Shown: piece by piece, positions 61,238-64,000 of the stretch
How positions within the stretch are numbered: position 1 is the first letter of the stretch
How the letters are laid out: every line of letters starts with the position of its first letter
Assembly: GCF_002161555.1 (NCBI RefSeq)
Contig: NZ_NFHZ01000014.1
Location: 44,271-108,270 of the forward strand
Source of the DNA: Barnesiella sp. An55
GTDB lineage: Bacteria; Bacteroidota; Bacteroidia; Bacteroidales; Barnesiellaceae
DNA length: 64,000 nt
Direction: 5' to 3'
Program-made: the position numbers and the translations under genes
The notes under the pieces: generated by a model
Seen by the model: the letters and a program-made list of their open reading frames with translations, nothing else
The model's database searches: none
Told to the model about the DNA's origin: nothing

Positions 61238-63545
61238 GTTTCAATTGGGCCAAATTCTCCTGTATATTAGGCATACCCCGCATATACTCTTTCAGCAAAG
61301 GTTCCAATCGATAATTCCATATTTCGACAAAACCTAAATTACAATTATCCTGAAGGGACAGGAAATAAGCTCCGCCAACATGATACGACGAGTTCAGCCC
61401 TTCGATTTCCGAAATCGCAGCATTCAGTCTTTCCATCCTATCCACCACTTCTTGAGGCAGATTCATATTCCTGGCACTCTCCTCGGCCGTAACCTCTCGC
61501 CATATAAAGCGCCTGCGCATGGCAAAATCGAAACTCTCCACGCTGCGGTCTATATCGTTCATGGTTCCAATTATATAGACATTCTGGGGAACATAGAATT
61601 TTTCATCGGTTTCATGCATATTGGCATACTGGGTATTTACACCGCCTTTCTTACCTCGATACCCTACCTCAATCGAGAAAAACAGTTCTCCAAAGATTTT
61701 AGATACTTCTCCCCGATTGATTTCATCGATTACAAACACATAATTTTTAAGAGTTACCGGCTCTTCATCCATATCATTGACCGACATATCTCCATACACA
61801 CTATATATATAATGCAACACGGCCCAATACCACGTAGAGTTACAACCGCCTATCACTTCTCTGATGCTTTGATTTATATTGGCCATATCATTCAATTCGC
61901 CTAAGGTTTTATATCGATCGGCTAACATCCGTAATCGATTGAATGACACTCTATTCTGGCTCAAAAGCCCAGTAGTAGTCTTAAACAAAATATTACCATT
62001 ATCCGAAACATCACCAATTTCGGCATATTTGTTGGGAGTCTTAATCGGCAGCCTATCAACCTCTTCGTTTTGAATGGCTTCTATGAGACTATTGTATTTC
62101 TGTTCAAACAATCTCTCAAATGAAATATCACCCCGACTCTTTTCGCTATCAATACAATTTTTGGCTGCCCGCTGACAGAATTGCTTAAATATTCCATCGC
62201 GCAACTCAAATCCTACATTACCGTGCTCATCGGGAGCGGTGGGGCGTAACCCCTCTACAAAATCGGTATAATCATAAGAGGGATGGAACTGTACAAACTC
62301 ATACTGTCCACTACTTATAAGCTCCTCATCCGATTCTACACCAATCAATCGCTTGGCTATCTGTTTAGCCAAATAAGTTTTGCCAGTGCCCGGAGCACCC
62401 GTCAATATCAAATTTTTATTCTTTTCAATTAACTGGCAATATTCATCTATCATATCTTGTTGTTTTAACTCAGTATTGGTCAAAATATTCGTATAGGCTG
62501 CAACACCGCCACGCACCAAATAATTCATGTTTTGAAACAAGACAAAATTCTTTATGGGTATTTGATGCGTCAATCGCTCGAATTTCGAGGCCAAAAACAC
62601 AACCGAGGCTTTTCTAGCTCCATCATTATCTTCATAATCGTCAAATCGCTCTTTAATCCATGCAGGATTTTGTTTGGCCCAATCGGGATATTTAGAATCA
62701 TACTCTTCTCGCATAGAAAAATCGACAATCGTAGCTTTATAGACTGCCTGATTGTTTTGTACAAAATAGAAATCAAACGTACGCTGATCATCCACTATAC
62801 TTCGCAGCGATGCCATTATCTCTTTTCTCTTCGGTAATTTATGCCACCACAAGCAAATACCCCTTCCTGCAGAATCGACTACAGCATTATCCTGCCAGCC
62901 GGTATTATCATGAACAAAAATGCCTTGAATCTCCTGTTTATTCCACTCTTCTTCCAAAGCATAAATCATCGCCATTATACACACGGTTTCGTTAATCGGA
63001 TTTTTACACAGAGAAAAAGGTCTAAACACCCGTTTCATCTCAGACGTAAACATCTGAGGACTATATGGCTTTCCAACGAAGAAACAAAAAGCCAATCGCT
63101 TATGCTCCTCTTTCAAAATAGGGAAATTATCATAAGGGTCTTCCATGTACTTAACAAAGTTTCCAAAGCCCTCTGTCATCGAGGCCTCTCCCTTCTTCTT
63201 ATACTCCAACAAGAGTCTAATCCATAAATTTTGACGAATACCCGAACGCGCAATTGTTCTCTTGTCGGGATATTGATTCAACTCATTTTTATCCTTTGCC
63301 TTAGAATCACAATAAGCCACCATACGAAATATTTGATTCCGAATTGCTACAACTTGGCTATCAGTACTTGCACAAAACGAATCATAGTTCGATGCCAATT
63401 CCAAAAGATTATTGAGTAAATCAGGTGAAATATTTGTTGATTTCCAAGCCATCCACTCTTCTTGAGCCTTGGCATAATAGAAGTCGTCAGATGAACGAAT
63501 AAACTCCATCCTATCGGCTACACTCTTAATTAAATCAGTTACCAT
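61206..63545 (-). CDS. mcrB: McrB-like AAA+ GTPase with a long N-terminal recognition region
   Basis: 779-aa motor subunit. The AAA+ part (about 365-750) has Walker A GAPGTGKT (383-390), Walker B VFVIDEINRGE, and an NTxD-like GTMNDIDRSVESFDFAMRRRF, the McrB-type consensus that favours GTP. The first ~360 residues are not any McrB N-terminal domain I can name. They comprise a helical part (1-200) and a mixed part (about 205-340, with IFVHDNTGW and FDFYFVQNNQAVYKATIVDF) that may have a PUA-like, modified-base-reading fold (inference). A TATCTTTG box (minus, 63587-63594) and a perfect 22-bp palindrome at 63601-63622 lie just upstream. Confidence 0.9.
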   Translation of the reverse strand: MVTDLIKSVADRMEFIRSSDDFYYAKAQEEWMAWKSTNISPDLLNNLLELASNYDSFCASTDSQVVAIRNQIFRMVAYCDSKAKDKNELNQYPDKRTIARSGIRQNLWIRLLLEYKKKGEASMTEGFGNFVKYMEDPYDNFPILKEEHKRLAFCFFVGKPYSPQMFTSEMKRVFRPFSLCKNPINETVCIMAMIYALEEEWNKQEIQGIFVHDNTGWQDNAVVDSAGRGICLWWHKLPKRKEIMASLRSIVDDQRTFDFYFVQNNQAVYKATIVDFSMREEYDSKYPDWAKQNPAWIKERFDDYEDNDGARKASVVFLASKFERLTHQIPIKNFVLFQNMNYLVRGGVAAYTNILTNTELKQQDMIDEYCQLIEKNKNLILTGAPGTGKTYLAKQIAKRLIGVESDEELISSGQYEFVQFHPSYDYTDFVEGLRPTAPDEHGNVGFELRDGIFKQFCQRAAKNCIDSEKSRGDISFERLFEQKYNSLIEAIQNEEVDRLPIKTPNKYAEIGDVSDNGNILFKTTTGLLSQNRVSFNRLRMLADRYKTLGELNDMANINQSIREVIGGCNSTWYWAVLHYIYSVYGDMSVNDMDEEPVTLKNYVFVIDEINRGEVSKIFGELFFSIEVGYRGKKGGVNTQYANMHETDEKFYVPQNVYIIGTMNDIDRSVESFDFAMRRRFIWREVTAEESARNMNLPQEVVDRMERLNAAISEIEGLNSSYHVGGAYFLSLQDNCNLGFVEIWNYRLEPLLKEYMRGMPNIQENLAQLKLAYESESNNR

Positions 63546-63884
63546 AATATAGATCAGATTAATGGTTCAACCTCACTTGCAAAAGCCAAAGATATAAACA
63601 AAATATAAATTAATTTATATTTTTTATCACTAAAACATCTTTCATTTATAAAATAAATGATTCTACATTGCAATAAAATCTATTAAGTAATTACCCCCCA
63701 TTTTTTACAAAAAAAAAAATCGCAAAATAAATTTATTTTTTCACTAGGGAAATTTATCGCATAAGGGTTATATATTATATAAGTAGGATAATTTTTGTTG
63801 CAAAGGTTATTTGTAACACATATTTTTATGGGGCAAATAAAAAATGAAAAACATATAAATACATAAGACACTTTTATTTAATTA
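63546..63884. other. AT-rich intergenic region upstream of mcrB, 339 bp
   Basis: It holds the mcrB -7 box TATCTTTG (minus, 63587-63594) and a perfect palindrome (63601-63622, AAATATAAAT-TA-ATTTATATTT). The rest is over 75% A+T with no coding sequence that I would support. It ends at the left inverted repeat of an IS982 element. Confidence 0.6.
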
Positions 63885-64000
63885 ACGTGAGTTCGACGAA
63901 TTGTAAGTGTTTGTAAATTTGGTGATTAGCGAAAATTGTTGTATCTTTATAGTACTGAATTACAAAGAATTACAAACAATAATCGCTATGATCACCGAAA
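63885..64000 (+). mobile_element. Left end of an IS982-family insertion sequence (cut by window edge)
   Basis: It starts with ACGTGAGTTCGA (63885-63896), the same 12 bases that open the cassette at 19967. After about 100 bp without coding, a start codon at 63988 begins MITE, the usual N-terminus of Bacteroides IS982 transposases. The right end lies outside the window. Confidence 0.7.
63988..64000 (+). CDS. IS982-family transposase, 5' fragment only
   Basis: Only four codons (Met-Ile-Thr-Glu) are inside the window. The identification rests on this N-terminus, the distance of 103 bp from the inverted repeat and the match of the repeat to the cassette that holds a transposase C-terminus. It should continue to a DDE transposase of about 300 residues. 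Confidence 0.55.

Overview
The window looks like a chromosomal segment of a Bacteroidales bacterium; Barnesiella is my guess at genus, as an inference. The grounds are Bacteroidetes-type promoters (TTTG, 19-21 bases, TAnnTTTG) in front of many genes, an rprXY-like two-component pair, ECF sigma factors next to outer-membrane beta-barrels, a NigD-like lipoprotein, secreted proteins with type IX sorting tails, GH84 and a CfxA/CblA-type beta-lactamase. Most genes are moderately GC-rich; a few AT-rich islets (about 6.7-8.6 kb, 20-21.2 kb, 60-64 kb) look acquired.

Layout. 0-4 kb: hybrid histidine kinase and sigma-54 response regulator. 4-6.6 kb: ArsC/Spx-like protein, rpsP, tRNA-Thr next to the SRP RNA, bioB. 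6.7-9.4 kb: accessory islet with a two-gene unit of unknown function, a secreted orphan, a 141-bp attC-like inverted repeat and an XRE regulator/membrane protein pair. 9.6-17.3 kb: three-gene operon of type IX-secreted proteins including an M6 metalloprotease. 18-23.2 kb: ABC-F ATPase, an IS982-derived cassette carrying a passenger gene, mgsA and a MATE transporter. 23.5-28 kb: collagen-like lipoprotein, a possible DNA-binding protein and a transmembrane Ser/Thr kinase, DUF6591 lipoprotein, TM2 protein. 28-38.9 kb: housekeeping genes (nadC, rlmH, hemW, an EF-G paralogue without the catalytic histidine, rprXY, plsC, tRNA-Gln, pncB). 39-44.3 kb: NigD lipoprotein and two ECF sigma modules. 44.5-50.5 kb: nhaC, DUF2007, dus, class A beta-lactamase, dnaJ-grpE. 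50.7-59.6 kb: GH84, acyltransferase, Crp-like regulator, ispE, dnaB, mltG. 59.7-64 kb: tRNA-Ser, McrBC, and the start of an IS982 element.

The most notable non-genic signals are (1) a family of about 70-bp promoter-bearing repeats found upstream of dnaB (partly triplicated in tandem with an 85-bp period), pncB and the DUF2007 gene; (2) a mobile insertion cassette at 19967-21209 with perfect 15-bp inverted ends and a 7-bp target duplication, carrying an unrelated gene in place of most of the transposase; (3) the attC-like inverted repeat at 8445-8585. All functional statements come from reading the sequence and from family knowledge; no database search was run.
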